From assembly GCA_000469685.2 (NCBI GenBank), contig LS997563.1, forward strand, positions 179,369-243,368: DNA of 64,000 bases, read 5' to 3'. Below are positions 1 to 11,710 of the stretch, one piece after another. Numbering within the stretch: the first letter of the stretch is position 1; each line of letters opens with the position of its first letter. The notes beneath the pieces were generated by a model. That model did not search any database. It saw only the letters and a list, made by a program, of their open reading frames with translations, and was not told the origin of the DNA. This stretch comes from Haemonchus contortus (lineage: Eukaryota; Nematoda; Chromadorea; Rhabditida; Trichostrongylidae). Position numbers and translations under genes: made by a program.

Positions 1-980
1 TGCCCCTTTTCATGCTCGCGATCGCAACTCTCACCTCCGAAGCAAAGATCCGAAGTGGGTTCTACACTGGAAATTATTAGTTTCGCACTCGTGTCGTGGA
101 TCGGTATCAAATCTCGATGTTGTAAGTGTCCTCTTTCAATTGAGGAGACCCCGAGCCAGCGTGTCGTAGTCTTTGGTCGGGTATCCAAACCTGCCAGTCA
201 TATCGAAACAAAGCGTCATTTAGAACATCCTATGAAACGCTCTTCGACCCCTTCGCGCAAAGTCGAGAGCTTTTCCTGTGGCTGAATCTGTTCTTGGTGC
301 AAGAAGTCGATGATCAGCACCACTGCAGAAAGACAGAAAGATGGCACCACACCAAGATTAAGTGAGCACAACTTTCTGTTTGCTAATATGTGGTCCACTT
401 CAGCGTGAGATGAACCGTTTGGAGACTTCCATGTCCAGCAGCGATTTCCTTCATCTGAAAGGAAAGTTTCATGGAAGAGTCCGGACAGGATTTCAAATAA
501 ACGATTTCCGTTCTCGTTCCTCTGCCCCATTCAGAACTTTCAAATCCTGAACTCCTCCTCTTGTGCTTCGCCGAGCCTAGCGTTGACCTCCAACAACGAC
601 TTTGTGGAAGGACTTTACGTTGCGGATGATCTCCTCAAGTTGGTCGTAAAACACATCGAACTCTACTTCGTTAGCTAGAGTGTGGAGAGAAGCAGTTGAT
701 GATGAAGATGATCTCAAGGTGCGTATGTCGTAGGCGTAAAATGGCAAGGCGAGGAGAGAGGACATCGTGAGAATTGACGAGATGGACGACAGATGGGTGC
801 ACAACGAAACCAACGCCGTTTCGCGATGAAAGGTTTACAGCACGAATGGTGAAGGTTCCATCCATCGGTCGTACGTCGGTCCTCCCGCTCTTGGTTTCTT
901 GCAGCCCAATCACACAATAATTGATATTACTAGCTGCATCGAGAAGCTCATTGAGAGCGGCGCTGGAAGAGGCTGTTCTC
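1..980 (-). mobile_element. RTE-type LINE, endonuclease fragment
   Basis: Degraded apurinic/apyrimidinic-type endonuclease domain of a non-LTR retrotransposon, readable on the minus strand in three frames. From high to low coordinate: residues [14 protein letters not shown] and [14 protein letters not shown] (about 913-671), then FYDQLEEIIRNVKSFHK (about 813-577), then NENGNRL and WTWKSPNGSSHAEVDHI (about 530-340). The LQET and DHI blocks carry the expected metal-binding and catalytic positions. Frame changes between blocks show it is dead. The reverse transcriptase would continue below position 1. The domain order and wording match the RTE clade common in hookworm genomes. Confidence 0.8.
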
Positions 981-1060
981 GCGTCGTAGGCATGAATGTA
1001 TTACTGTAATTGCCATATCACAATTTCATATGTGTATACATGTATGTCTACATATATATA

Positions 1061-2212
1061 CAGGGTGCGCCATAAATATGGTAACAACTTTTCAGATGTC
1101 CGTAATTCCATTGTTTGGAGGTTTCTCCAGATCTGCACCTCCCCATATGTTTATGATATACCTTCCCATACATATCTAATTTGGTGTTCTCAATTCACGA
1201 GATCTAGATTAACGGTATAGTCTCGCAGAAATCCACCAACCGTTCTGTCTGTGGTCCCATTTAGTGAGTTTTTTTCCGGGATTGCTCCTCTCCTCAACAT
1301 TTGCCATATGGCGGTCTCTTGAAACGCTATGCGTAGACAGGACAACGGCCAACCGATACGGTTGTCTTGTCTCACATACGACCTCTTTTCCGAATAGAAT
1401 CGCTTTGGAGGGAGTACGCTGCGTAACCTCCAGAAACGCGAGAAAAGTGACTGCTGATTTGTTTGTATGTTCTTATCCGATGGAGTGATTGCATTGTATC
1501 CAGATAGGATTCGAAAGCTATATAAGCTTCTTGGTGTGAAGAAGTCGGAGAGAAGAAACAAATGCCACTCGATACTTACAAGCGACACGCGCTTCGACAG
1601 GATTTTTCTGACTAAAGGTGTTCAGCGTGGAAGAAATGTTGAAATCCCAGAGTATACGTAAAGTTCACATTACGCAACGATATCGCGCATTTTGGTCGGG
1701 AAAAGTACAAAACTCAATCCGAACCTCCTTGAAAAGGTTTTTTTGGAAGGATACAGCTGAGGGTTTGAGACTTTTCTAGGGCTACGATTTGAAAGCTACG
1801 GCGCACTTGCTCACGAATGGGAAAGCATCAAGACTAGTGCTAAGGAAATGCTCGCGACTTTATTACAGCTTGCAATCCTCCTACGAATTTCCCGGACCAC
1901 ACTGTGATCGGTCGCGGGATATAGTCCATAGTGGAGAGGAAACCCTGCGCTCCGGAACGCTCTACTGTTGCTGCTCTTAAGAAATCACTGAAAAACAATG
2001 AGGCTGGAGTTCCTCAAGTAACTCTGCGTGTACGATGAGTAGCCAAAGCGTCTTCGAGCTATAGTTAGCACAGGAGACGGTTGTTTAAGATGGCCGTGCG
2101 TTTGTTTCGTAGATGCGATGTATAGTAAATAACTCACGAGAACTGATCACGTATAAATACGAAATGCGGTATCTGGAGGCCAATTTTTATGTTACCATAT
2201 TTATGGCGACCT
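1061..2212. mobile_element. Mariner-type DNA element with terminal inverted repeats, decayed
   Basis: Bounded by near-perfect inverted termini: GTGCGCCATAAATATGGTAA near 1065 and its reverse complement ending at about 2211, next to TA dinucleotides as expected for Tc1/mariner target duplication. Length is about 1.15 kb. Internal reading frames are short on both strands (for example 1190-1588 minus and 1467-1661 plus) and no complete transposase is readable, so it is non-autonomous or heavily decayed. Its right end abuts a Helitron copy, apparently at a TA near that element's 5' end. Confidence 0.7.
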
Positions 2213-3550
2213 TACTTTATATAATTCGCTAAGTGTGTCTGTTGGTATGTCGGTGTGTGTGTTTGACCGAAAATCCAAAACTCCTGATCCCGTGGACCTA
2301 GAAAGCTGAAATTTGGTAGGAGTACAGGGGCAGCATAGAAGCACCTATGGTAGGTGGAAGGACCGGACAACGCCTACAGGGAGCGGGCGTGCGCGATAGA
2401 AATTTTAGACCGTAAATTCTTAACTCCTGCTCCAGTGGATTCGAAGCGATCAAAACTGGTAGGAGTACAGGAGGCGGCATGGAAGTACTTATGGGAGGTG
2501 GCAAGATCGAACTCCGCCCACAGGGGGCGTGCATTCATAGCTCCTGTTTACGTGGCCCTATTGCATTGAAATTTAGTAGGAGTACAGGAAGCAGGATAGG
2601 GACTGATGGTAGGTGATAAGCGGTGACAGTAAGGAGTTTATAAAGAGCCTTGAAAGGCGAGACCTACAGGAACCGTTACTTACTTCCTGTTAACGGCAGA
2701 ACTTTGGCACTCCGGAAAACTGTTAGAGACTAATAAAAATTGATAGGAGGCGTGAGCCAATAAGTCTACAACGTCTTTCATACTAACAACTGAGCATTCC
2801 GGTAGATGGTGCAGGATGTAAAGGGACCGAAGTTTATTTGCGATAAGGGCAGATAATAACAAGCGAGCAAGCGTTGCAATTCCCTTCGTGTCAACAGTGA
2901 AATCTTTTCAAAGACGGCAATATAGGATGTGGCGTGGTCGTAGGCACTCAGTGACACGAACTGATAACAACTGATAAGAACTAATAAGGGGCCTCAGAGG
3001 GCAGAAGGGTATTCGTGTTTAAACACTGACTCTTCAAAATGTTTCATTCAATAAGACGGGTAAATGCAGTTATAGCGACCGATCAAAGACATTTCTCCAC
3101 AGTGAGAATTTTGTTCATTTCTTGCTATTAAGCTACGATCGTTACGCAGCAAGCTTTGTGACACAATGAAGTACAACGTTTCCTTTTTGTTTTGTGACAT
3201 ATCATTTATGACTAAACTCATCTGTCTGCCAATGATTTGGGATTCCCAGTTAATGAAAAAACCGTGGGGAAAATATTCCATGTCAATCAGTTAAGCCTTC
3301 GATGTGACACAATTTCAAAATGAAGAGCAATGAATCGAGACTTTCAATTAGTATATAATTAATTACAATACAGAAAAATTGCTCTCAATTCGGAGCTAAT
3401 ACTAAGGGTGTAGAGCGTTTAAGGAAAAAGAAGAATTCGAAGTCTTATTTACGCATGAGAAATTTCATACATAAAGAAGGAGCGCCCGGCGAAGCCGGGC
3501 GACAACATAAGAAGGAGCGAAGCTCGGCGTTCGCCGGGCGGCCCGACTGG
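2213..3550 (+). mobile_element. Helitron-like element, family 1, copy A
   Basis: Non-autonomous rolling-circle-type element. The left part reads TTTATATAATTCGCTAAGTG followed by a TGTCTGTTGG/TGTG-rich stretch; the first bases are lost to the adjoining mariner-type element. Two to three units of the family tandem repeat follow (about 2280-2620, marked by AATTTGGTAGGAGTACAG). The middle (2640-3300) closely matches copy B at 14930-15480. The 3' end has two GC hairpins (CCCGGCGAAGCCGGG and CGGCGTTCGCCG) and stops at CTGG followed by T, agreeing with the Helitron 3' CTRR rule. It encodes no protein. Confidence 0.75.
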
Positions 3551-3651
3551 TATATGATAATTTTTGTGCCAACAACTCACATCTGTCAACATTTTAATCA
3601 TAATTATCATATCATGATAATATTCATAATGATTACCATATTTGTTTTTAG

Positions 3652-4025
3652 ATAGGCTGCCAAGTCGCAAACGCCTTTTTTGGATCAGCTTTCGGAGGAA
3701 TAGTGGTATGCACTGCATTGAAGAGTTACAGAAATCAAACTGTCACGAATCATTTTTATCAAATGCAAATTCGAGTGAGCTGGCTGCATGGAAGCTGTTT
3801 TTCGAAATTCCACCTTTACCGATTCGACCTACACGAAAGCATGCAAATGTAAATTCACTTCATTCCTCATTCACATTCTTCTATGTGTTGGTTCTGAAAA
3901 AAAACATGATGCTCTATATGAGTGAGCGTTTCGAACAGCTAAAAAATCGAATCGGAAGATCGACGGATTCCATGGGATCTAGCCGTAGTTCAAAGCTTGG
4001 TGTATTGACTAAGGAAAAAGTGTAG
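3652..4025 (+). CDS. Candidate two-exon 3' end of an unknown gene
   Basis: A TTTTTAG acceptor at about 3650 opens a frame reading IGCQVANAFFGSAFGG and a hydrophobic stretch. A GTAAAT donor near 3848 and an AG at about 3923 join it in frame to ERFEQLKNRIGRSTDSMGSS, ending TKEKV and a TAG at 4023-4025. The hydrophobic glycine-rich segment followed by a charged, serine-rich tail suggests the end of a membrane protein, but I do not recognise the family. A competing frame (3642-4025) is also open, and no upstream exon was found because copy A lies directly before it. Confidence 0.25.
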
Positions 4026-4440
4026 TACATTCCACTCTCATACTGCCGCGATTCTGTCCGGTGCTGTTGGACGAAAGGGTTTGCCTGAACTCGCAATGAA
4101 TTCCAGGTTCTAAAGGCAAATGAAGCGATCTTTAACCTTGGCAGCGATTCGAAGATAACAACCAGTTGCGCGATTTACATTCACTGCCTTCCTGACATCG
4201 CGACAAGTCCTACATTATTCTATGCTTCACTCAAATAAGATATCGCAGGTATTGTAACCAAATCATTGTAGCTGATTATCGATAGACTATTTTTGATACC
4301 TTTTCGGGTGAAGAAGACCTAATAATTGATCTTAACTGAGCAATCGGTCTTGATTGTTATTAGAGCGGCTCACATGTATAGGTAAACCTCTGCTGCTTTG
4401 CTGTCACCTTTACCACCTGTTGCCGCGTTGGTCATCGATG
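4026..4440. other. No gene or repeat recognised
   Basis: AT-rich sequence without a convincing reading frame. It separates the candidate exons from the RTE element. Confidence 0.5.
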
Positions 4441-6195
4441 TCCTAGAGCGGGCGCTAGAAACGTCTCCAATCGTCCCTGTCGCAAGCCAGAGTAAATCTT
4501 CTTTGCTTCAGCACTGGAGGCTCAGCATCGCTTTCGTTTAGGGCTTTCGTGAAGAAGTCTGACCATCGCATTGGCGGGATGGCCTTCGCCTGACGTCCCA
4601 AGGGTTCCAGTATTAGTAGTAACCGCCCTGGTCCAACGGTCATCACTATATCGCATAGCGCGCCCAGGCCACCTGATCCTCGACTTCTTGGCGTAATCGA
4701 TGGCATCCCTGATCTTCCTTCGATGACGGAGCTCTGAACTCCGGAATCCCTTTTGCACTTGCGCGAATAGGGAAATTCCGAGCATCGCCCTTTCCAAAGC
4801 GCGTTGAGTAACGTTGACAGCATGCTCATACCGCTTTCGTAGAGTCCAAGTATCCGAGGCGTAAGACAAAATAGGAAAGACAGCAGTGTCGAAAAGGTGA
4901 GCGCAGAGCCGGATGTTCTTTGTCTTCTTCACTAATTTCTCGCTATTCTTGAATGCTCCACACGCTGCGCGTTTCCTTTTGCACACCTCCGGAGCTAGGT
5001 CGTTCATCATGTTGACTTCTCGACCTAAACATATAATACAGAGCTAGAAAATTCGGAGGTACTCGTTCCGTTTAGCGTGAAATGAGCGTCAGACACCAAT
5101 CCGTTCCCATGGACATCGTCATCGTTAGGTTCAGTCGTAATCCGATCTTTCCATAGACGTTGCCGAAATTAGTCAGCACCTGTTCCGTCTGCTCGATGTA
5201 CGATGTTATAGGCACAAAACATCCGCAAAGCGGAATTTATGTAAGTAGCTGCCGTCAAACTTCACTCCCATGCTCCCCATTCCAACCACGCATGATGTTC
5301 TCGAGAGCGACGACGGTATTGCTCTGTCGAACCCCCCTATTGAAGTCGATGATGACTTCTGCCTATAATAGCAAGGTCCTCGAAGTGAAGTGGTTGTAGA
5401 GCTCACAAAGCATCAATACATACCCAGTAGGAACATCTTGTTTGCCCAGGGCTTCGATTACCGCTTCTGCTTGCTCGCACTACCGTCTTTCATCTAGTAT
5501 TGTGTCACTTCTGTTCAAGATGACGTGTGTGAAAAGCTTGTAGATTACAGACACAGACAACAGGCTAAGTGGACGATAGTTGCCAATATCGCTGAGATCC
5601 CCTTCTTGTACAACAGCACAGTCTTGCTAGTTTTTAATGACGCGGGCACTTTGCATTCCGACAAGAGCCGCGTGAAGAGCCCAGCCAGAGTTCTGGCAAT
5701 TGCTGGTGAGAGGCTCTTCAGATGTTCTGGTTTGATCCTATCGGGACCGGGCGCTGTACAGTTCTTCATCGACGTGATGGCTTAGCGAATTTCGGAAGAG
5801 ACAACCGAAAAAGCGATAAATTCGTCTTGCCTAAGATGGCTGGTAGGCAGCTATACGTGGCCGTCAAAGAAATCCGATAGAAGTCGTGGATGACTTTTCC
5901 ATTGCCCTCCGGCATGCAGTAACTGTTCCGTCTGGACACACGGAATGAAGTTGTCGTGATCTTGTTGTTGGCGAAACTCGTCGAGCTTTGCGAGTACTCC
6001 TCGCGGCCTCGGCGGCTTCGTCCATAATTGTTGCTCTCCTCTATTTCAGATCTTCTTTTATCGCTTCTCTGCATTGCTTCGTAAGTTCAAACGCTTGTTT
6101 ATGATTGCCTGCAGTTCGCGCGATTCCTCGCTGGTGTACGTTGAGAGTCACCTCTTGGCTACTTGTAGACTCTTCGCTTTCCTTGCACTACCGTG
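4441..6195 (-). mobile_element. RTE-type LINE, reverse transcriptase region, decayed
   Basis: Minus-strand order from 6195 down: linker with ESNNYGRSRRGREEYSQSS (about 6074-5766), then the start of the reverse transcriptase with TAPGPDRIKPEHLKSL and SKTVLLYKKG (5769-5545), then the catalytic neighbourhood HKFRFADVL, where the expected FADD is lost (5230-5206), then the C-terminal region [30 protein letters not shown] and [18 protein letters not shown] (5010-4460). All blocks are typical of hookworm RTE polyproteins. Several frameshifts and the damaged FADD box make it inactive. The endonuclease half expected above 6195 is missing (5' truncation). Confidence 0.85.
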
Positions 6196-6368
6196 AAGAT
6201 GTTTGACGTACCCTTCATCGATGTTGTCGCTAACGGGATCTTCTCATTCACTCGCAAAGGCAGTGAAGTGAAATCAGTTGATGGAGGTGTTGGGGCTCTG
6301 TTTCCTGAATTTCACTGCTTTGCTTCCCTTACTATATATAATCAACAAGTTCAGTGTGTCTGTATATA

Positions 6369-6971
6369 TCCTACCTACTATAAAGCGCTTCGTCTCTCGT
6401 CTGACGTCTGTCTGCCGTCTGTCTGTCGTCTGTCGTTATGAATGTCTGCCACGGAATTCCTTAGCTCCTTTAGATTTGCCTGGAGAGACCGGGTTAAGCG
6501 TGGGATGGATAGGCCATGTCCCGAGAAGTATAAAACACTCATCAGCTTGGCGGAGTCCCACCCACAGTGGGCGTGGCGTGCATCGATATGAAATCATAAA
6601 TCCTGTCCCCGTAGACTTAGAAAGTTCAAACTTGGTAGGAGTACGGGCGATAGGGTGGGAACACATATGGTAAATGGTAGAACCGGATTCTGCCCACAAG
6701 GGGCGGGTTTGCGTGAATAACCTAAATTTGGACCGAGAGCGTACAAATTTGGTAGGGGTGCAGGCGCGGCGCGATGAGAACACTTATACTGGGCGGCAGG
6801 ACTGGACTCCACCCACACTGGGCAAGTGGGCGGGGTTTGAGTGGAAATTCATAGCTCCTGATCCCGTGGACTGAGAGTGCTCAGATTCGATGGATGGTGC
6901 AGATACAGGTGGGGAGGCCATTTTAACACTGGAAGGAGGGAAGCTAGGCGTCAGCCGGGCGAGCCGCTTGG
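6369..6971 (+). mobile_element. Helitron-like element, short copy beside a microsatellite
   Basis: Starts TCCTACCTACTATAAAGCGC directly after an A, then a GTCTGTCTGCCGTCTGTCTG-type stretch, as in the other copies. It holds two to three tandem units of family 1 (6595-6890, with TTGGTAGGAGTACGGG and TTGGTAGGGGTGCAGG) that include GGGCGGGG-like boxes. The 3' part has the GCGTCAGCCGGGCGAGCC hairpin region and ends near CTTGG instead of CTGG. The ATGT microsatellite begins about 10 bp beyond. Confidence 0.65.
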
Positions 6972-6980
6972 CATATATGC

Positions 6981-7763
6981 ATGTATGTATGTATGTATGT
7001 ATGTATGTATGTATGTATGTATGTATGTATGTATGTATGTATGTATGTATGTATGTATGTATGTATGTATGTATGTATGTATGTATGTATGTATGTATGT
7101 ATGTATGTATGTATGTATGTATGTATGTATGTATGTATGTATGTATGTATGTATGTATGTATGTATGTATGTATGTATGTATGTATGTATGTATGTATGT
7201 ATGTATGTATGTATGTATGTATGTATGTATGTATGTATGTATGTATGTATGTATGTATGTATGTATGTATGTATGTATGTATGTATGTATGTATGTATGT
7301 ATGTATGTATGTATGTATGTATGTATGTATGTATGTATGTATGTATGTATGTATGTATGTATGTATGTATGTATGTATGTATGTATGTATGTATGTATGT
7401 ATGTATGTATGTATGTATGTATGTATGTATGTATGTATGTATGTATGTATGTATGTATGTATGTATGTATGTATGTATGTATGTATGTATGTATGTATGT
7501 ATGTATGTATGTATGTATGTATGTATGTATGTATGTATGTATGTATGTATGTATGTATGTATGTATGTATGTATGTATGTATGTATGTATGTATGTATGT
7601 ATGTATGTATGTATGTATGTATGTATGTATGTATGTATGTATGTATGTATGTATGTATGTATGTATGTATGTATGTATGTATGTATGTATGTATGTATGT
7701 ATGTATGTATGTATGTATGTATGTATGTATGTATGTATGTATGTATGTATGTATGTATGTATG
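6981..7763. repeat. (ATGT)n microsatellite, 783 bp
   Basis: About 196 uninterrupted copies of ATGT. It is free of stops in several frames on both strands, which creates artefactual open frames of 276-350 codons (MYVC on plus, IHTY on minus). These are not genes. No interruption is visible, which suggests recent expansion, or an assembler-set length. Confidence 0.98.
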
Positions 7764-7940
7764 GGCGGTACGAATAGCCAAACGTTATTTTGGCTACGGA
7801 AAAGTCCAAACACCGGAAGAAATAGACAAAGGTGAGGATACGGTCAACAAACTAGACGAGGGAGACCTGTTGTGGAGCACAGAATGGAGGTACTTTTCGG
7901 ATGAATACGTAACTCGGTTAAACAAATGAGTGGAGGCCAG
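7764..7940 (+). other. Possible coding remnant after the microsatellite
   Basis: One plus frame reads on from the microsatellite as a charged peptide containing QTPEEIDKGEDTVNKLDEGD and STEWRYFSDEYVTRLNK, then TGA at about 7929. The composition is protein-like, unlike most of the region, but no family is recognised and no splice acceptor is clear. It could be an exon end or a fragment captured by a mobile element. Confidence 0.2.
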
Positions 7941-8058
7941 GAAAAAAACGAAGGGAGCGACTAAGTCCTTATACGTGCTGAGCATGTGTAACCCGAGCGA
8001 AGCCGGGTTACACATGCTCAGCACGTATAAGGACTTAGTCGCTCCCTTCGTTTTTTTC
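7941..8058. repeat. Perfect 55-bp-arm palindrome
   Basis: Positions 7941-7995 are the exact reverse complement of 8004-8058, with an 8-base loop AGCGAAGC. The innermost part (ACCCG-AGCGAAGC-CGGGT) resembles the terminal hairpin of the Helitron-like elements. Related sequences at 27985-28080 (reverse) and 20940-21010 carry only one arm, so the second arm here is a derived inverted duplication. Confidence 0.97.
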
Positions 8059-8420
8059 GAAGCGAACCCGAGCCTACGATGGGCGGGGTGTGCACTCAAA
8101 TGGAACCTTTCAGAATTAGATATAAATTCGTGAAAATACATTCTAGACTGTGGGAAAAAAGTGGTTGGAGGTCATAGAAGATATGCGGTCGAATCTACAA
8201 AGTGGGTGAGGCTAGTACCGAGGTGGGCGGGGCTAAGTCAAAAATTCATAAGTGTTCATGAACGGTTTACAGCGCAGGAAAGAAGTGGGTGGAGGTTATA
8301 GGAGATATGTGGTCAAACCTCCAAAGTGGGCGGAGTTGCACTGAGGTGGGCGGTGCTAAAGTCGATCATTCAATAGTGTTCTGAATGTTTCAGAACGAGA
8401 TTAAGAAGCGTCGGAGTTTA
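8059..8420 (+). repeat. Satellite units of Helitron family 2 (two to three copies)
   Basis: Repeated blocks with GGAGGTCATAGAAGATATG / GGAGGTTATAGGAGATATG, CAAAGTGGGCGGAG, GAGGTGGGCGG and AAAAATTCATAAGTGTTC. They are the same unit, in opposite orientation, as the 125-bp array at 26664-27900, and lie directly beside the palindrome. Confidence 0.7.
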
Positions 8421-9500
8421 TGAAAAACGTCGTACGCGGTTTTCAAAGGTTGTTTTTCCATGAATCACAATATTCCGTGCAGGTGTCGGTCTGCTTGTCT
8501 TTTGATGTGTTTATCACCACCTCATATGGTGTTCAGGCTTCTGTTCAAGTGAAACAGATTATTCAAATTGAAACAAGTGGAGAACAAGTCGATACTCAGG
8601 AACACATGATCTGACTATCCACTTATTCCCCAGTTACCAACTGCCTGTGTCATTAAAATCCAGCTTTGACTCTTTGATATGTTTCATTCAATATCGCACG
8701 CCACGCCCTCCGTGGGCTCCGCCGTGATTTCCAGGTGTAAGAAACAAAATGAGTTGTGAAAATTGAGTTACTTGCCTGCTTCCCTCACTGTTTATGGTAA
8801 GTTACATCCTATAGTGAGAAACATTCTTACTTATTGTCGAACTTTCACTATCGTTGTGGATGTTCAAAGTGGTACGTGTTGGTCCCTGCATATGTAATGT
8901 ACCATTTTGCCTTACCATTACGGCTTGAATACCAGCTACATCCAGAGTGTAGTATCTCTCTTGCTATGGATTCATCATATTCTGCCTATTGCATAAATCC
9001 GTGCGGACGAATATCTATGGAGTATAACTTCAGCTAATGGTTTGAAAAATGCGACACATATGATCGATGTCCCACACACCATTCTTTGTCAGTTAGACAA
9101 TTATTGCTTTTCGCAAACGAAGGTTAACGAACGTTAACGAACAAGCTGTTGAATTTTCACGAGACTAAATAAATATATCAAGACGAGTAGGACCTGAATG
9201 AGTGTGCACTAGCGAGTGCGATAAAAGAGCTAGCAAAGAGTTGACGAAGTTCGATTCGATGTACATACTTCATCTTTTCCATTCATATAAGCCTCCACTG
9301 ACTAGGCGGTTCCAGTGGAAGTCGATATACTTAAGTGTACGCATTCTCCACCAGAGTGGTAGGAGCTCTTGCACCCTCCAAGAAAGTCTCTAACCAGCCT
9401 AATCCGCATAGGACTTAACGCGATGGAGCCAAGAAAATTTCATTAGGTAATGTCCAAAAGAAGATCTTTTTGCAAAAATTCAATATAGTATCAGTACTAG
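8421..9500. other. Unassigned sequence with short frames only
   Basis: Open frames of 62-67 codons (8420-8614, 8834-9037, 9202-9393) show no recognisable domain. Nothing firm is seen. Confidence 0.4.
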
Positions 9501-9504
9501 AAGC

Positions 9505-9990
9505 ATGTTATGTAACAGTGGTGCAACAGAACCATGGCGAGTCAGTGATGAACAGTTGAGCTCATATGTTGAAGACCGTGTTGATAGCAAATATTTACGC
9601 ATTGTAACATTATCGAGTAATGCACTCAGCCGAGTACCTGTCCTTAATCAGCTTCGCGGACATCAGAAGGATACTCGACCTCGGGATGAACGGCACACCG
9701 AGGTCTTCTCTCAGTTTGTTCGAAAATCTGTACCTCAACCAATCCTGCAGCGTAAGACCGAACACATCTTACACAACATTCTTCGGAATTGTCATTGGAG
9801 TGCGGCAAGCATGTATTCTTTCACCAACGCTGTTCGAAATCTGTCTAAATTTCGCTTTGAGAAAACCCATAGGAAAAGCAATGCAGCAAATAACAGCAGG
9901 CGCCATTAGGTTCAATCCTGAAACCCCAGCAGATCCAAAAGGCGTAGGAGAGCAGGCGCGTAGGATTGAAGAGGGAGGGGGAACGTAGAG
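9505..9990 (+). mobile_element. Non-LTR reverse transcriptase fragment
   Basis: Two overlapping plus frames together read a reverse transcriptase fingers/palm segment: LISFADIRRILDLGMNGTPR, SLFENLYLNQSCSV and the hallmark GVRQACILSPTLFEICLNFA (9620-9870). The usual G of RQG is A. No FADD box follows. It is short, with no endonuclease, so a dead LINE fragment, of a lineage different from the RTE copies here. Confidence 0.75.
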
Positions 9991-11430
9991 GAGCGTATGT
10001 GAAGTGAGCGCAACATGCGTGAGTTTGCGCACTCAAGATGAAAAAGAGATGAAAGAACTAATGAAGTAAAGCCTACCTACCTAAACACATATGAGCTAAG
10101 CGGGAGCCCGCTCATGACGGGTGAGGCGCTCACGAAGTAAGTCGGGTACTGTACTGTCTGGCCGGAAATTTACACTTTCTGATCTATTGCGCCAGAGCGT
10201 TCACATATGTACAAGAAAAAGGGGAGAGGCAGGCGTAAACTGGTCTCTCCTTCTTTTCGTGTGTTAGGTCAGCCAGTCGCCCACCTCTGATGGTAAGGTA
10301 CGGCTATAAGGGTTTAAAAGGTGAATCTTTGCATCGAGAATTGCCTGCGACGGTGAAGATACGAAAGGATGGATGCGTCACATACAAAGAAATTCTAGTT
10401 TTGGTATGATAATAACTCATGTGATTGAAGCGCGATAGACGATTCGCAGATCATGTCCTACGTGTGCTGCAACACCGATTCTAAGAATGGGCATACGTCG
10501 GAGACTTGTGCACTCAGGAACGAAACGAGGAAGGGATGTAGTCTCAGAAGCATGTGGAGAAAAACATTTGACAACGACCTCGAAGTTATGAATTCTCCCA
10601 TGGACAAAGGAGCAGTTTTTTGCGCAGTATCGCACTCTGGAACGGATTCACCCCCTAGATTCACCTCAACAGAATGGCGGGATCGATTATAAATACAATA
10701 AAGATTATGCAACCAGTGCCTAACATTTTGATTCTGTTAATAAATCGTAAAAATGCTCCGAGTAAAGGAGCGCAAGAACCCAACAAGGAGACTTCTACTG
10801 CGCGCCCACTATACTACAAATAAAATTCGAACAACTAAAATAATTGCAGCAGTTACTGTACAACATTCAAAAAAAGCTGTGAATCACAGCACATTTCATA
10901 TGAATGACAACTAACTTTATGCGAAAGTACCCTCAAATGAAGGATTTTCAAAACAGGAATGCCACTTGAACTTGCACTGGAACATTGTTTTTGAGTTTTC
11001 GACGAGAACGCCATTGCTATTTGACAAGGACAAGAGAGAAGTTTTTTGAAGGTGTATCGCGAGCAAGAAATCAGTGTAAAACGACGGCTTTGGAAGGGGC
11101 GAATTACTGTGGTGGAGGCTATCGAATAACTTAAGAAACGTACCTGTCTTGCAGAAACAGCTAATGGAATGAAATCTCGAGCAGACTTGAAGCTAGACTT
11201 CTGCGATACTGCGAATGAGTTTATAGGAGAAAGAAGTCGTATTCTTTGTTCACTTTTCGCCGTCTGATTATTGCAGAATATTCATATAAAATTTGGCCGG
11301 CAAACTGTAGAGATTGAGTTAGACGCTGTGCGGCATAAACCTTGTCTCAGATCGTGATCATTTCGATTAGCTGTATAATAAATGGGAGTTATCAGGGTTA
11401 GCTCTGTCAAATCTGCCGCAACGGTAGCCC
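9991..11430. other. Unassigned region with one unrecognised open frame
   Basis: Holds a plus frame at 10453-10692 (79 codons, cysteine-containing, ending STEWRDRL) overlapping a minus frame of similar length. Neither matches a family I know, and no splice signals decide between them. Confidence 0.3.
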
Positions 11431-11559
11431 GTTGCACGAAAAGAGCATTTCGTTTACTGTGCCACGTGTTATGACCGTTCCTTCGCCGTTGTATTTTTTA
11501 TCAATGTCATCGGAAATCAATCGTTCAGTCAGCGAGGGTCATTTATCTTTCAGATGGGA

Positions 11560-11710
11560 GTGCAGGTCAACAGGGCCTCCATTTTTGACTTCCTGCCGAG
11601 CAGAAGTGCGGAAGGACGAAGAGTTGTCGAGTGATGAACACTACTCAACTTTAAATATGGCCGAGGATGTAAAGAAGAGGTCGGGCCGGCCTGCGGTGTG
11701 GGATAAGTGA
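11560..11710 (+). CDS. Candidate exon, unknown charged protein
   Basis: The frame ends [20 protein letters not shown] followed by RSGRPAVWDK, with a possible GTGAGC donor at its end (about 11708). The acidic-basic composition and GRPAVW wording suggest nuclear-protein coding sequence, but other frames are open over part of the stretch and no partner exon was found. No function is assigned. Confidence 0.22.

Noticed and set aside
6784..7929. Open frames of 276-350 codons on both strands (MYVC and IHTY repeats)
   Set aside because: They are translations of the ATGT microsatellite, stop-free by composition.
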